64,000 bases of DNA from Panax quinquefolius. Its lineage: Eukaryota; Streptophyta; Magnoliopsida; Apiales; Araliaceae. The number at the start of each line of letters is the position of its first letter. Within the stretch, counting starts at the first letter, position 1. Position numbers and translations under genes: made by a program. Positions 46,581 to 59,600 of the stretch are shown piece after piece. The stretch spans positions 118,890,556-118,954,555 of the forward strand of contig CM035160.1 of the NCBI GenBank assembly GCA_020205615.1, read 5' to 3'. Below the pieces are notes generated by a model that was not told the origin of the DNA, did not search any database, and worked only from the letters and a program-made list of their open reading frames with translations.

Positions 46581-47400
46581 ACTCCAAACGAATTTTGTAT
46601 CCTTCCGAGGTTAGGCGGGTTAATGGAGTAGCGATTCGAGAAAACCCTTCCACAAATCTCCGATAATAACCAATAAGCCCAAAACTACGTGACTTGATCA
46701 CCGACTTCGGTTGCTCCCAACTTTGTATTGCTTCAATCTTCGTCGGATCAACAGATACTCCATGTTTTGACACCACATGCCCAAGAAATGCTACTTCCTC
46801 AAGCCAGAACTCGCATTTCTTCAATTTGGCATATAGTTGGTTTTCACGAAGCCTTTGGAGTACCAGCTTCAAATGGTGCTCATGATCTTCACGGCTTTTG
46901 GAATATATGAGGATGTCATCAATAAAGACAACAACGAATTGATCCAAATATTCCTTGAATACTCGGTTCATCATATCCATGAAAGCCAGGGAGCATTAGT
47001 TAGTCCGAAAGACATGACTAAGAATTCATAATGCCCATACCGAAGTTCTCGAAGGCGGTCTTTGGAATATCCTCGCCTAATCTTCACCGATGATATCCGA
47101 GCGAAGATCGATTTTTGAAAAGAATTGTGCCCTCTGCAATGGTCAAACAAGTCATCAATACGAGGTAGAGGATACCTATTCTTGATGGTGACATGGTTCA
47201 ATTCCGAGATAGTCAATACAAAATCGCGCATACTCCGTCTTTCTTCTTTACTGAATAAAAGCAGAGCACCCCGAGGAGATGTACTAGGGCCGAATGAAAC
47301 CGATGTCCAACAATTCACGTAGTTGGACCTTTAACTCCTGAAGTTCAATAGGAGCCATTCGATATGGGGTTTTAGAAATGGGCTTTGTACCGTGTTCAAG
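46579..47400 (-). pseudogene. E4 reverse transcriptase remnant
   Basis: 46980-46579 is open for 133 codons with [20 protein letters not shown], the FIDD box, [14 protein letters not shown] and [15 protein letters not shown]. 47318-46971 holds the fingers and palm start ([32 protein letters not shown]) with frameshifts around 47050-47250. The catalytic aspartates are present. Confidence 0.85.
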
Positions 47401-48000
47401 ATCAATAAAAATTCAACTTCACGTTACGGGGTAGGCGGGAAGTTCTTGAGAAATCGTCGGGAAAGTCAATAACAACAGAATATTATTCAAATTTGGCGTG
47501 TCTTTATTCAAATCCATAACATGGGCTAAGAAAGCTTGACATCCGTTTTCAATAAGCGAATAGCTTTATGATTAGATATGATAGTGATTGATTTTAATGG
47601 TTTAGTTGCTTGAATTCGCATACAACGGGTTGGTTAGGAATATGAAAACTAACAACCTTACGAAAACAATCAATTTTGGCATGATGAGTAGTTAACCAAT
47701 CAATCCTAAAATCACATCAAAAGCAAGTATCTTTAAAGAGATAAGGTCAACAGTAAGGTGATGGTGCCAACTTGAATCAAACAAGATTTATAAATGATGG
47801 ATGTGATGAAAGTTTCTCTAAATCGGAGTTTCCACAGATAGGTCAAAGTCTAATTTCTCCAGAGTCAAGTTTAAGCGTTGAGCACATGCAGGAGAGATAA
47901 ATGAATGGGTAGCACCGGTATCAAGTAAGGTATAAACTTAAAGAATTTATAAATAGCTTACCCGTGATCACCTCGTTTGGGTTTCTCGCATTTTGACCGA
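47400..48000 (-). pseudogene. E4 protease remnant
   Basis: Near 47905-47930 the minus strand encodes LLDTGATHSFISPACAQRLN with the catalytic Asp intact; the ILGIDWL-like second motif is at about 47690-47720. Small indels break the frame before RT. Confidence 0.78.
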
Positions 48001-49188
48001 TCACAACAAACGCTCTTCCCCGAAATCGTTGACTTTGACTTTTACGGGGACGATCTTTTGAGTCACCGTCCCCATTGAACTAAGTTTTATTACCATACAA
48101 TCTCGAGCGATATGTCCTTTCTTTCCACAATTATAGCATACCTTGAATTGTGGGCGGGTTTGACCGATATATCCCTCTTTTTCGCATTTGTAGCATATGA
48201 CCGGGTGGTCGTTTCTCCTCCCTTAGAACCGATTCTTTGCACAAGACTTTATCGTCTTCACATGGTCGTTGTTAAATCTCCTCTTTTAAAATCTCCTCTC
48301 ACTCGCTTCTTCTATTTTCATGGCCATGATTACCACCGGAGTGGTTACCATTTTTGTCCGTCTGTTTTCTTTCTCCATTGGTTATCATTATTACATTGAC
48401 CGCTATCTTCTAGGTATGATCCTGGTTTATGGTCCTTGGTTGAATATACTCGTTATCTCGCTCTAACAATTGAGCCCTCATAACAACTTCCGAATAGAGA
48501 GAAAATTTATGAGAAATGAGATATTGTCGTATATGGCGGGTTTCAAACCTCTCGAAACATCCGCGTCATCGTTCCTCATTCTCCACCAAATGAGGTGCAA
48601 CACCGGATAACTCTGCAAACTTTTCCTCGTCTTTGAGACACCGTCATGTTGTTTTGTTCCAATCTGATGAACTCCACTTCCTTCATATAGCGAACACTTT
48701 CGGGAAAGTATTTGTCATTAAATAGCTTCAAACGTCTCCCAAGACATCTTTGAGTGCTTGTTTGGATGGAGTGCGCTTCCACGAGACTCCCACCAATGAG
48801 TCTTTGCCTAGCCACTTAACATAAAGGTGGCGAATGGAACCTTCTGTTCCTCCGTGCATCCCAAGACATCGAATATCTTGGTAATTTGCTTGACCCATGT
48901 TTCCACCATGATCGGATCCGCTTTCCCTTAAATTCGTGGTCCCAACTCTTTGAACTACTTGGGCGTGATAACTTGTGAATTTCTATCATTTCCTCCTGTA
49001 TTTTTGAACATGAGTCTCCTCGTCGATTTTGCATGAACTGCAAAAACTTCTAAACATCCCTCGTTCATCATCTGCTTTCAATGGTGTTGTTCACAGGAGG
49101 AACATTGCCACTGTTGCCGTTCTCCTCGTTGGTGAGTACTGAGCGTCTCCACGGTCTCATTTCCATTGTTAATATTCTCGGTCGACAT
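48000..49188 (-). pseudogene. E4 gag remnant
   Basis: ATG at 49188 (MSTENINNGNETVETL) is the likely start. The gag core ([20 protein letters not shown] and SWE...) is readable with frameshifts. Two zinc knuckles lie near 48100-48200: the first reads CYKCEKEGYIGQTR with His and the last Cys lost, the second CYNCGKKGHIARDC intact. Confidence 0.82.
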
Positions 49189-49359
49189 TCTCAAATCTTC
49201 GTCATAAAACAAGGGTTAATTAAGGAAATCAATATATCACATAATATCCCTATATCTTGACCAACTAACAAATAAGCTTAGGTAGGACACACTAGCGAAG
49301 GATTTACTCGCTCTCCCTCCTAGTTCTATTCCCCATCTCGGCCGGAGATCATATCCTAA

Positions 49360-49371
49360 GCAACGATACCA
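49360..49371 (-). promoter_or_regulatory. Primer binding site of E4 (altered)
   Basis: TGGTATCGTTGC on the minus strand next to the LTR-B end GGGGGTGTCAC; first seven bases match the initiator Met tRNA site TGGTATCAGAGC, the rest has drifted. Confidence 0.65.
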
Positions 49372-49374
49372 ACC

Positions 49375-51964
49375 GTGACACCCCCAAAATAGGTATACAT
49401 CACCCATTCGAGTTGTCAATATATGGTACGAAACAACTACAACTTTATTATTACAACAAAAAAGCGTGAGTTTAAATACAAATATTATCTTCTAGACAAT
49501 ATCTATACTCAAATAAATCCTCATCACATTTATTGATACATTATTTTACAAAATGGTGAGGACTACTAAACAACTCTCTCTAGAACCTTCATTCCATACC
49601 CCTACTACTCGTACTTTCGCTATATTCTCGCCTCCACGAGAAAAATGGAACAAAAAGGAAAGGGTGAGCTCAACTAGCTCAAGAAAGAATATTATGACTA
49701 AGATAATATACAACAAATTACCGTTAGTCTTCAACGGGGAAAAATCTAATAGAATACAATAGACAACAAATTTTAAATCAATATTACAATGAAATAATAA
49801 TTCATTAGAAGAGTTAAGTAGAGAATGCAAACTACTATCTTCCATGTATGAATTTAAAAGTTCATCGTCTATCTTTTATCCTGTAACATCAATCAATATA
49901 TATACGAATCACATATTCATCTTTTGCACTCACAGCCGAAGATATTCATCGATTAGTCATGTTCATCTAAACACTGCTCATCTTTGCACTACTGAGCCAA
50001 AGATATTCTTCGAAATCATTCATCTTTACTCTACAAAGCCAAAGATATTCCATAATATCATCATTTAAGGTCAAGATGATGAAAAATATTTTAAAGAAAC
50101 GAATCCATTGAAACAAAATGACAAGGATTAAGGATTAAGGATTAGTACTTTGTTTTATTCACGTCCAAATATACCTCAAAAATAATCGTAGTGGTGTAAA
50201 ATTCAAGAATGATCAAAACATAGATACAATCAAAGCTAGTATCCGAATAGATATTTTAGAGCGAAAAGAAAATTTTTCATTTTTCGATGAATAGTCTTAG
50301 TATTAAGTGAATAGTATAAATATATCGTGAATAGTCTTAGTATCGTGAATAGTAACTCAGACACCAAAAGTTCCAAATTTGATAAAACTTCAGATCAATA
50401 CTTGACATAATGATATTAGAATAAATAATATCACTAAAAAAAAATATCCTTACCTCGAAGATCGGTATTTAAATTTGAAAACACCTGATATATAAGCTAT
50501 GACTTGAACTTGCACCGAATAGCAATACTCAAATTATACTCAAAATACTCACAAGAATACGCTCGATAATATAGAGAGAAAAAACTTTAGTTTCTGGTGT
50601 GATTTTCAATTCTAACCTAAGCACCCTATTTATAGGAAATTGCTTAGAACACCAAAGCAGAAAATTTAATATAATATTAATATATTATATATAAATTCCT
50701 ACGCACACAATCTATGATCTGAATTCAGCCATGCTTGACAACAAATAAATCTACCAAAAAAAAATCAAAAACGCGTTTTATTATTTAAAATAATTAAAAC
50801 TTCCAAAATCAATTATTCAGAATTTGAACATCAATAATTCATAATAAATAGCCCTTTTATCAGAAAATTCAAATCTCACAAGTTTTTATAGGAAATTCAA
50901 TTCTCTACAACTTTGCGGAAGAAAGTTTTTCCAAATTCCAAATGAAAATTGGCCAAATCCACAAACCAGGCGATTTTACACAGTATAATCAAATTTCGAT
51001 CCAATAAATGGGGTCCACCAACATGTTTAACATGTTTTAAACATTTATTGCAACAAAAATACTCTTCCTCCTCGTATACTCATATATCCCACATTCGTTG
51101 TAAAAATATCACCATTATTATATTATTAAAATATAATAATACATTATCTTATCGAGAAAAGATAAAATTTCAATTTTCAACAATTGTCACATTAAAATTT
51201 TTCTCCATCTATATCCACATAAAATCAATATTTTCCTCATCATATGAATCAATAATTAATTATTCACAAATAATATTACGAGAATCACAATATTGACAAC
51301 CAGCGGTTCCAGGAAAGAGGGGCTTTCCAATAAGAATTTCTCCTTCTTGGCAGCGCAATTAGGTGACCAAACCTCTCCTTAAAATGAAACTTTCTAGACA
51401 TTGCCAATAATGTTATCTAATAATATTATTCAGATAATATGAATTATTGCTTCGATAATAAAAATATTGTGTAATGACAATTATTGAAACAACAATATAT
51501 AAAATATCAACGCAAAGAATTATTGAATCAATAAAATCTTGAATAATAATTATCATAACCATTATTGAGTAGTGCCTTCTTACGTAAGAATCAATAATTG
51601 GTGCAACACCGGTGTCTTCTTGTTTTTAACCACCGAGTATTTTAACGGTATTAATGGTAACAACTACGTAGATTTATTTTTAACCAACTTATATTTGTCG
51701 TTTTCTTCATCCAATCGCTTTTCCATTATGGGGCCCACATATGCGGTCGCTACTGTCGTCACGAATATTCCCAAGCGAGTGCGAATATTCCACGACCAAA
51801 CGAATATTCCCAAACAACAATGAATATTTTATAACCACTTGCTTTATTTTGAAATATTTGCGTATTTTACCCTAACTATCCACATTAATCACATCAACCC
51901 TTACTATTTCAAAATAATAAATAGAGAAAATTAAATTTCATTAATAATAAGTTGGGGTCTTACA
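49375..51964 (-). repeat. LTR-B, 5' LTR of E4 (2.6 kb)
   Basis: Starts TGTAAGACCCCAACTTATTA at 51964 and ends CTATTTTGGGGGTGTCAC at about 49375. Holds a TATA box (50627), CTTTGGC/GCAAAGATG repeats (about 49920-50050) and the GAGCTCACCCTTTCC motif (49658-49672, as reverse complement). Related to LTR-A at its ends and in this motif, but not in the middle. Confidence 0.88.
50627..50634 (-). promoter_or_regulatory. TATA box of LTR-B (E4)
   Basis: TATAAATA on the minus strand in TTCCTATAAATAGGGTGCTT. Confidence 0.65.
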
Positions 51965-52168
51965 GCTTTGATATGTCAGTCCTGATGTGTTTTTAGTTAT
52001 TTGTTGTGTTAAACTTGTAGCCTGTTTTGTTTTCTATGTTTCATGGCTTTAGATCGTGTAAATAAACTACAGGTAGATCGTAGCAAGTGGTCAAAGTAGG
52101 CCACTCGCATTGACTTAGCATTTCTGGGAATTTCCAGAAATGGATAGAAGCTTATTTCTGACAGTGGT
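51965..52168. other. Short flank between E4 and the solo LTR
   Basis: No ORF or domain. It continues at 56692 on the other side of the solo LTR. The words GTCAAAGTAGGCCACTCG (52096) and GTCAAAGTACCCCACTCG (57027) recur, hinting at a diverged repeat across the insertion. Confidence 0.5.
52164..52168. other. Left target-site duplication (GTGGT)
   Basis: GTGGT directly before TGTAACAACC; identical GTGGT at 56687-56691 directly after CGTTACA. Confidence 0.8.
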
Positions 52169-52934
52169 TGTAACAACCCAGAATTTTGGATTATCCAGAA
52201 TTTAGGTTTAAAGAATTAGTTATTAATAAAATAAATATTTTTATTATTACTATTCTGTGCTATATGTTTATTAATCGTTCTATAACCTAGAATGATTATT
52301 AATCGGGAGGATTACGCTACTCTGAGCTAGGCGAGCGAGTAAGAATTTTCAAGACGAAAATAAAAATTTTCTGGGATCAAAAATATTTCTGGGAAAAAAG
52401 ACGAAATAGGCACTATTCAACCGACAAAACCTAAGGGTTAGGGTTTGAATAACCTAAGCCTTTCTGAGAGTTCGGTATGTCGAAATGACATTACATCGAA
52501 AGATTTGACGATAATATATCATGAAAAGTTAAGTGAGCCGATAAAAGTTTTTCTCGAAAAACGTGCAGAAATTGGACGAAATAAAAAAACGACGAAAAGT
52601 ACTGTTATGTACTTTTCACTCGTTTAGCTACATTAGGGGAAAATGTGAAGGAAAACGCTTGACGCCAAAAAATGTTTTTCAGTTTTTCGAAAATCCGAAG
52701 AATACATAAAAGTTAATCGGTAAAGGAAAGACAAAATATCCAAAAATATTTGGATTCCAGAATCATGATTTTAAAACTGCTTGATGAAACCCGAAAAGAC
52801 GGAACTACTGAAACTTAAGGGCTAACATAAACTTGAGGGCTAAGTTAACTTAGTCCTTAAGTCTTGAATAGTAAGGAGGTGTGAATAGTGATTTTAGGGG
52901 CAAAATGACTATTTTGCCCCTAACCTTGAAAATC

Positions 52935-52942
52935 TATAAATA
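52935..52942 (+). promoter_or_regulatory. TATA box of the solo LTR
   Basis: TATAAATA in AATCTATAAATAGGAAGCTT; same context (TATAAATAGRAAGCT) as LTR-A, which supports plus orientation. Confidence 0.7.
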
Positions 52943-53440
52943 GGAAGCTTAATCTCATTTGAATGGGATTTTAAAAATCCTACATTTTGAGAGAGAAAGA
53001 GAGAGAGTTCGGATGGGGGAAGAGAAGGAGAAGAAGGAAGGAAAAGCTATCTTGAATGCACGCTTTGTCCGACGGAAGGAGATTAAAGAAGAACGGTAAT
53101 CTAAACCCTAGTTTCTTCTAATATTTTCTTTAAATTTTCTATGTCAAAAACATAGTTTAATGAGATTAAGAAGTAAAAGAGATTAGTAATGATTTCATAT
53201 GGTTGAAATCGTAAGAAAATGAAGAAATAAAAATAAGAAATTTAGTTTATAAATTTCTTAAGCAAATATAAGATTCGTGAGGATTTTGAGCGATCCGAAT
53301 GAATATTATGAACGAGTAGGTGAATTAAGTAAGGAATGGAGTTCTACAACATCAAATTCCAAGAAAAAGTGAAATCGTAATCCAAAATATCGATTAAAAA
53401 TGAAGAACGAACGAAGAACGTGAAGAACACGCGAAGAACG

Positions 53441-53507
53441 TTGTTGATGGACAAATTTAAAACCATCGTAGTGTAATTGTTGTTGATGGACAAGTTTAAA
53501 ACCATCG
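53441..53507 (+). repeat. 39-bp direct repeat in the solo LTR
   Basis: TTGTTGATGGACAAATTTAA...CCATCG at 53441-53468 repeated at 53480-53507 with one change. Confidence 0.8.
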
Positions 53508-56500
53508 CGTATAAGTTAGATGCTTATTGCTTGATTAGGAACGTTAGATACGTTCATGAAGAACGGATTAAAATTGAGCTATAACGAAGTTTTGGCGAAA
53601 TTTTCGTAAAAGACAAACGAGAATTTGAAAGTTAGTAAATGAACCCGAATGTTTAGGGTTTCATAGAATGTAAGAGAACGTATAAAATGTGAGTCGTGAA
53701 CTCAAAAACGAATGAATTCTGAGTTTGGATGACCGAATTACGGACGAACGAACAAAGAACGTTAAAAACATTAAAATGAACGAAGAATGAAGATTAAGCC
53801 AATTGAATGGCATATTAACGGATTCAGAACAAAGTTCTGTCTGAGGGTAATCGAAGTACATAAGATAAGGAAGAAAATGGCTTTAGAATGACCTCGTTCC
53901 GAGTTATAACGAAGAAGTTATGAGATTTCGAAATCAGCGTCTCAAGCTTGTAAAAGACTTAGAAAATTTTTCTAGGTTTTCATACTTCGGTATGTACAAT
54001 ATGAAGTCGTGCCTTGGAGGTTGTAAAAGCTTGTATGAAGCTCTACTTATAATCTTACGGAGAGTGGCACCGCATACGAGAGATAACAAAGGACTTGGCG
54101 CATGACAGCATCGGAAGAAGAAGGAGAGAAGTAGGTCGGCCAAGCAGCCACGAGAGGAAGGAAGAGACCACGCAGCCGCAGCGCGGCAGGTCTGAAATAA
54201 TGCCAGAAATGAGATTTTTAGTTCTCAGTTACTGGAGTATGTGCAAGAAAGAAGTATGAACACGTAGTTCACATAATGTAACACTTAAGTTAGTGCGTTA
54301 AACCTTTAGTGAAGGTTGAACGGAAAGATTTAACGAGATTAAAATATAGAGAATGTAAACGCTTGATTACGTAACCGATAGCCGGGGACCGTAGTCGCGA
54401 TAAACGAACGTGAGGGATTGCTATGGTTGTGATTCCTTAGACGTTAGTTGACGATGTAAATATATAACATTTTGATGGTATGACATGGCATTGAGAGATG
54501 AATGTAAAGCGTTTAGACGCTGTGAACGCAACGTTATTGCGATGAACGATCGGCCTTAGCATCAAATGAACCGTATAAACTTTGACATTAAGAAAGAATA
54601 ATAAACATGGGGTTCATGGAATGGATAACGATCGAAAGAAATTAAAACCTTGAGTAAAGGTTGAATGAGAGATTAAGAGACGAGCAACGTGAACGTTGAA
54701 TACGTAAACAATCCTTGTGAATCGTATTCACGTCGGACGAACGTTCTAAGTATACCCTGGTTATATGACTTAGACGTTGACAAAGGTAGTAAGTAAGATA
54801 CGAATGGTATCAAGAAAGCCATAGCGAACGGTAAAAAGATTAATGAAAGCCGATTGTGTGTCGGATGAGAATGTTAGAATGAAATGTAAGCGTTGAACAC
54901 TTTAATCGACGTGAAGGTTGAGTGTACGCAAATATTAAACGGGTAGAACCTACACCCTGTGTATGGTTTGACCGTAAGATAGCGAAGACTATTGATTAAA
55001 CCTATGAACGGTGAAGAAACTAAGTTAAAGATAATAACGTATAACGTTAAGAAGCCGAGTTAATAAGTATAACTTGGACAACGTTCCGAGTTGAATGAAC
55101 CGGACGTTGTAAGGTATGAATAAGTTAATATGAAATGTTTAACGCTATGTTCTCATAGTATTGACATTGAATGATCATTCCGAGTATACAAAAGATTGTA
55201 TGACTTAGACGATAAAGAATGAATCCTGAGGTATGGCAATTAGTTGCCAGAAAGCCATAAGGAATAAGAAATTAACTTAACGAACATTATAATTTAATAC
55301 TTCGTATAAGTTAAGGGAAAGTTAGGTTGTGATACAATCGTAACCTTTGATGGTTGACATATGGGAGCTGGGCTAAACAATTCCTTCCAGAGCGAAGGTA
55401 TATCTGGCTGGCGGGCAACCGATCTAACTCATTTGTGATGGCGATTGTAGATGAGGCGAGGAACTTGTTTGTTGGTTGTTTGTGGGAAACCACTCGAGTA
55501 CCATATGGACTACTAGTAGAGAAGCGATGTGTCTTTGAGTCTAGAGAAGTATAAGAAGAAGATAAGAATGCAAATCATCAAAGATGATGAGCGTTACGAG
55601 TAAGACATCTCCAGTATGTCAAATGAAGCCGTAAAGCAGTAATGAAAGTTAGTCGCGTAAACTTATATTGCAAGAACGCGAACCTTAAGAAGTAAAGTTA
55701 AGTAAACCAATGCGTAAAATCAAGTATATACGACTAATTGGTGTATTTGTTATTTCCTTATGTGTTATAGGGATTGGAATGAGCGATTCGGCGTAAAATT
55801 TGTAGTGTGTCTTGTAAAAGCAAGTTTCTAACTTCATTCATATTTTTAAATGAATGCTAGTTTCTAAAACTTCTCGGATGTTGAACTTGAGAAGTTACAT
55901 ACATGTCTTGAATGTGTGATATTTGTACAAGGTGGTAGAATGTATGAGGCCTTTTGCCACAATTTGAACACTTGGTGTTTCTATGAGATGAATTGTTCTA
56001 TGTTTGAACTGTTCAATAAAAGAATGTTCTGTTTATACATGAATCGTTATTGTTAAGTCTGTGCTATTGATTCTAGCTAGACAGAATGTGCATGAAAGAG
56101 AGTAGAGAATGAAAGTATTTCAAAGTGAATATGACTAATGTTTTAAGATGATAGGAATCAAAACTATTCCTATTATTCAAGTTGCTTCGTAACCTTGTTC
56201 GGTTATTGAAGTCTGAAAAGAATGTTTAAATTCTTGAAGTTGTTTGTTCAACTGTTATGATTTGCTGGGCATTTGAATGTTCACACTTGCTTTAAATGAA
56301 AAATATTTTTAGCGAACAATGTTAGAAGAACTTAAGGATCCCGTATAGATCAAGCTAATGGTATCCAGATGAAGTTCCATTCAGAATGTGAATGAGCGAG
56401 AAGATCAAGTGAAGACTTGTAATGTAGAAATATGAAAATTAAACTATAGATTAGTTTAATGAACTAAATGTATCCTTGGTGGCGGATAAAAGTCACTCTT

Positions 56501-56686
56501 GTAAGATGAAAGGAATAACGTAATTATCATTATTTGTAATGAGGAAGGTTATAAGGTTTTTCGAACCTGGGATTTGAGAGTGTATGTTGTTATATTTTAG
56601 TATATAATGATGTATGTTGGATGAATGATGTACTCGTGACGTAAGGAATCCGGGTGTGAAGAAAGACCGGATTTCGGGGCGTTACA

Positions 56687-56691
56687 GTGGT
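56687..56691. other. Right target-site duplication (GTGGT)
   Basis: Perfect match to 52164-52168. Confidence 0.8.
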
Positions 56692-57119
56692 TGACCGGCT
56701 TATATCTTTTTGATATATTGATGTTATGTTAATGTTTTGTGATAGATCTCTACACTTGTATGCTGGTTACACACTGAAGTTTATAGATCACAAAAACATC
56801 AAAAGGATGTCAAGTTGTGGGAGCTCAAAAGTGAACAGTCGAACTGTTCATTTATGGGCAAACCCAGAAATGAAGAACAGCTCTGACAGTGTTTTCGTTG
56901 GCTTAGATCGTTTATTTGATGCATGTTATGACCATGATTATTGTTGTATGTTGTAGTATTACATTAGTTCTACATACTGTGATCATTAGATAGTCCATCA
57001 ACACCACGATCTGATCTGAACTCTTAGTCAAAGTACCCCACTCGAAATCTGACATTAGTTTTCTGGTTATGATGAAGAACACCATTAGCGACAGTTTTGT
57101 CACCTATTGTACCTTTAGC
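56692..57119. other. Continuation of the flank; no gene recognised
   Basis: A 76-codon plus-strand frame (56726-56956) has no recognised motif. The segment shares words with 51965-52168, so both may be pieces of one older repeat. Confidence 0.45.
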
Positions 57120-58640
57120 GATAGATTTATTTCTAAATTAATTATTTTAATTAAATAAATAGGAAAAAATTAGTTTTAATTATTAAAAATACCAAATAAA
57201 ATATCAAAAATTATTTTAAGGTCTGAAAAATAGTTTATAATTATTTTTAATATATTTCATAAATAATTAATATTTTTGAAATATTAAAAGGTATTTAATT
57301 TATTTAATTATTATATTAAATAAATTATTTAAAAATGATTTAAATACTTGAAAAATCATTTAAAATTATATAATGGTATAAGAAAAATATTTGAAGTTAT
57401 TTTAATGACTTTTAATATTTAGTGATAAATTTCATTAATAGATTAATATTAATGATAATTTAGTTATTTAATAAATGAATTAAATGAATAAATTAAAAAT
57501 GATTTTATTATATTAAAATCATTTTAAATAATAATAAGGTATTTAAAAATATTTTAAGTTATAAAATATAACTTTCAATATTTAAAGGTAAAATTCATTA
57601 ATTATTATTAATGATATTAAAGTTATTTAATAATTTTATTAAATAATTTAGTTTAAAAATGAGTTTATTATTATAAAAATCATTTTAAATGAAAATAAAG
57701 TGTTTAAAGATATTTTAAGTTATAAAATATAACTTTTAATATTTAAAGGATAATTTCATTAATAATTTAATCTTAATGATATTTATTTAACATTAATGAT
57801 ATTAAATAAATAGTTTTAAAATGGTTTTAATAATTTAAAAATTATTTAAAAAGGATATAAATGAATTAATAATATTTTAAGTTATAATTAATGGCTTTTA
57901 ATATTTGGATAAATAGTACATTAATACTTAAATATTAATGGTAATTATTTAAAAATAATTTTAAAGGTTTTAAAAATCATTTAAAGGTAATATTAATACT
58001 TTAAAAATATTTTGAGTTATTATATATAACTTTAATAATTAAAGAATGTTTTCATTAATAGTTTAATATTAAATTAAATGTTAATGATAGTAGAATTGTT
58101 TAATATTTAAATCATTTAATTATGATTCCGGTGTTTGAAAATTATGATAACATATAATAAGTGTTTAAAATTTATTTGAAGTCATTTAGAAATAATATGA
58201 CCGATAATTACAGTTATCGAACTAACTAGATAGAGTCTTAGACTCGACTATTACCCAATAAAACTGTCGGTACACCGACATATTTCAGGAATTGATCTGG
58301 ACTTAGATATTTTAACTGTATTAATGATTGTTTGTGATTCAATAATTGTGGGATATGTGTAACAAGGTGATTAGGTTATGTGCTGACTGCAATATGCAGT
58401 ATTATGTGTTGTGACCTGTTATTCTAATCAGTAAAATGATCTTATTACTGATAAGTGATTACATAAAAGATAAAACTAAGTTGCGAATTATAAGCAGCGT
58501 ACCAGGCAACTATCTTACATTTGCATTTCCTTTATGCAATGGATACGAATAAGAAGTTTCAGAATTATATTATTATTGTACCAGATTATTAACCCTATTG
58601 TTATATATGTTATATCCGATCATTGTTTATCAACATGATA
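57120..58640. other. Extremely AT-rich non-coding stretch
   Basis: Repeats of ATTTAAAAATNATTTTAA-like words and TTAATATTAATGATA, no ORF above 60 codons. Probably the interior of a decayed LTR, whose 3' end would be near 59600. Confidence 0.55.
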
Positions 58641-58651
58641 CTATATGGTAA

Positions 58652-58653
<2 letters not shown>

Positions 58654-58692
<39 letters not shown>
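58654..58692. repeat. (AT)n microsatellite
   Basis: About 19 AT dinucleotides; a second array follows 73 bp downstream. Confidence 0.9.
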
Positions 58693-58694
<2 letters not shown>

Positions 58695-58763
58695 TTTTCT
58701 TTAATTTCTATATATGGTTATCTGAAGTCCCCACTTGGATAATCATTGTATTTAATCATATGT

Positions 58764-58764
<1 letters not shown>

Positions 58765-58822
<58 letters not shown>
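58765..58822. repeat. (AT)n microsatellite
   Basis: About 29 AT dinucleotides. Copy number is likely imprecise. Confidence 0.9.
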
Positions 58823-58825
<3 letters not shown>

Positions 58826-59600
58826 CTAAGCTATTGACCACTAAATAAAAATTCGAAATATCGTTGAATATGATAAAACCTTTTTGTATCAAATCAAATT
58901 ATATTGGTTCGGATTCCAGACTAAGTATGAACATCCCGAACACGGGAAAACTTTTATGCACCCAAGGTGGACAGAGTGAACGATGATATCGTTCTTGCAT
59001 ATAGTATTGATCAATACAGGGCATAACAGGCTAATCACCCCCCGTGCCCGAAAGTTATGACGGTTTGCAGATGAATTTCTGTTTAACCTTTTCGAAAAGA
59101 GAAAACAATGTTCATTGTATGTTACCTTAACCCTATTTATAGTCAATACGTAGTTTCAAAAATTTGATAGAGAGTTGTTATGTTATTATTATTGGTTCAG
59201 ATTACTTCACAACTATTGACTTGTTGTAGAAGGGTAGTACAAAGAAAACATTTAAACCTTTCAGCTAATGTTTATAATTGTTATTACTTGTTGGGCACTC
59301 AAATGCTCACTCTTGCTTAAAATTAAATGTTTTCAGTTAAGTATGATCAACCCGAAGGCTCAGGCAAGAACAAGGGGAAAGGAAAGTTGTACGAATGAGA
59401 TTTATAATATGTTGTGTAATAGTTATAATTTATTAAGACAATGATACTTATTATCTATGATGTAATGAATGTTTAACGGTCTCGTACCTGGGAGTAAACT
59501 TTGATGCATATGTAAATTAAGTTTGAATTTTATATTATTGTTATTATTATTAGTATTATTCCACTCATAGAAATAGTATTGTGAAACACCAAGTTCGGGT
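58823..59600 (+). repeat. Probable LTR 3' part of another gypsy family
   Basis: No gene. Contains TGTTGGGCACTCAAATGCTCACTCTTGC (59278-59305), the counterpart of the late LTR motif seen at 56262 and, more loosely, 40449. It ends in TGTGAAACACCAAGTTCGGG just before a primer-site-like sequence. The 5' boundary was not found. Confidence 0.45.

Larger units (their letters stand above)
43797..51964 (-). mobile_element. E4: Ty3/gypsy chromovirus with LTR-B, nearly full length
   Basis: Minus-strand element: 5' LTR (49375-51964), primer site, gag, protease, RT, RNase H, integrase, chromodomain, polypurine tract and a truncated 3' LTR (43797-44613). Proteins resemble E1-E3, but the LTR differs (start TGTAAGACCCCAACTTATTATTAATG). 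Every domain is present, with many frameshifts. E3 and E4 meet tail-to-tail at 43795-43797. Confidence 0.9.
52169..56686 (+). mobile_element. Solo LTR, 4.5 kb, Ty3/gypsy type
   Basis: Starts TGTAACAACCCAGAATTTTG and ends CGGATTTCGGGGCGTTACA, with perfect 5-bp flanking repeats (GTGGT). It lacks a primer site or polypurine tract at its borders and has no gag-pol, so it is a solo LTR from recombination between two LTRs. It contains a TATA box (52935), CT/GA-rich transcript-leader sequence (52990-53030), a GC-rich patch (54100-54200) and a late GGGCATTTGAATGTTCACAC motif near 56270. The short ORFs (e.g. 55354-55554) are not convincing. 4.5 kb is long for an LTR but within the range known for plant gypsy families. 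Confidence 0.85.

Noticed and set aside
51572..51823. Plus-strand ORFs in LTR-B, with a sister at 44219-44434
   Set aside because: Two similar frames occur only because both are the same LTR segment read antisense; no domain and frames not conserved at the ends.
53920..54143. Possible protein or RNA gene in the GC-rich patch of the solo LTR
   Set aside because: Opposed short frames on both strands and no conserved structure; lies in the LTR leader region.
55354..55554. 66-codon plus frame (and 55311-55493 minus) inside the solo LTR
   Set aside because: No homology recognised, overlapping on both strands, inside an LTR; considered chance.
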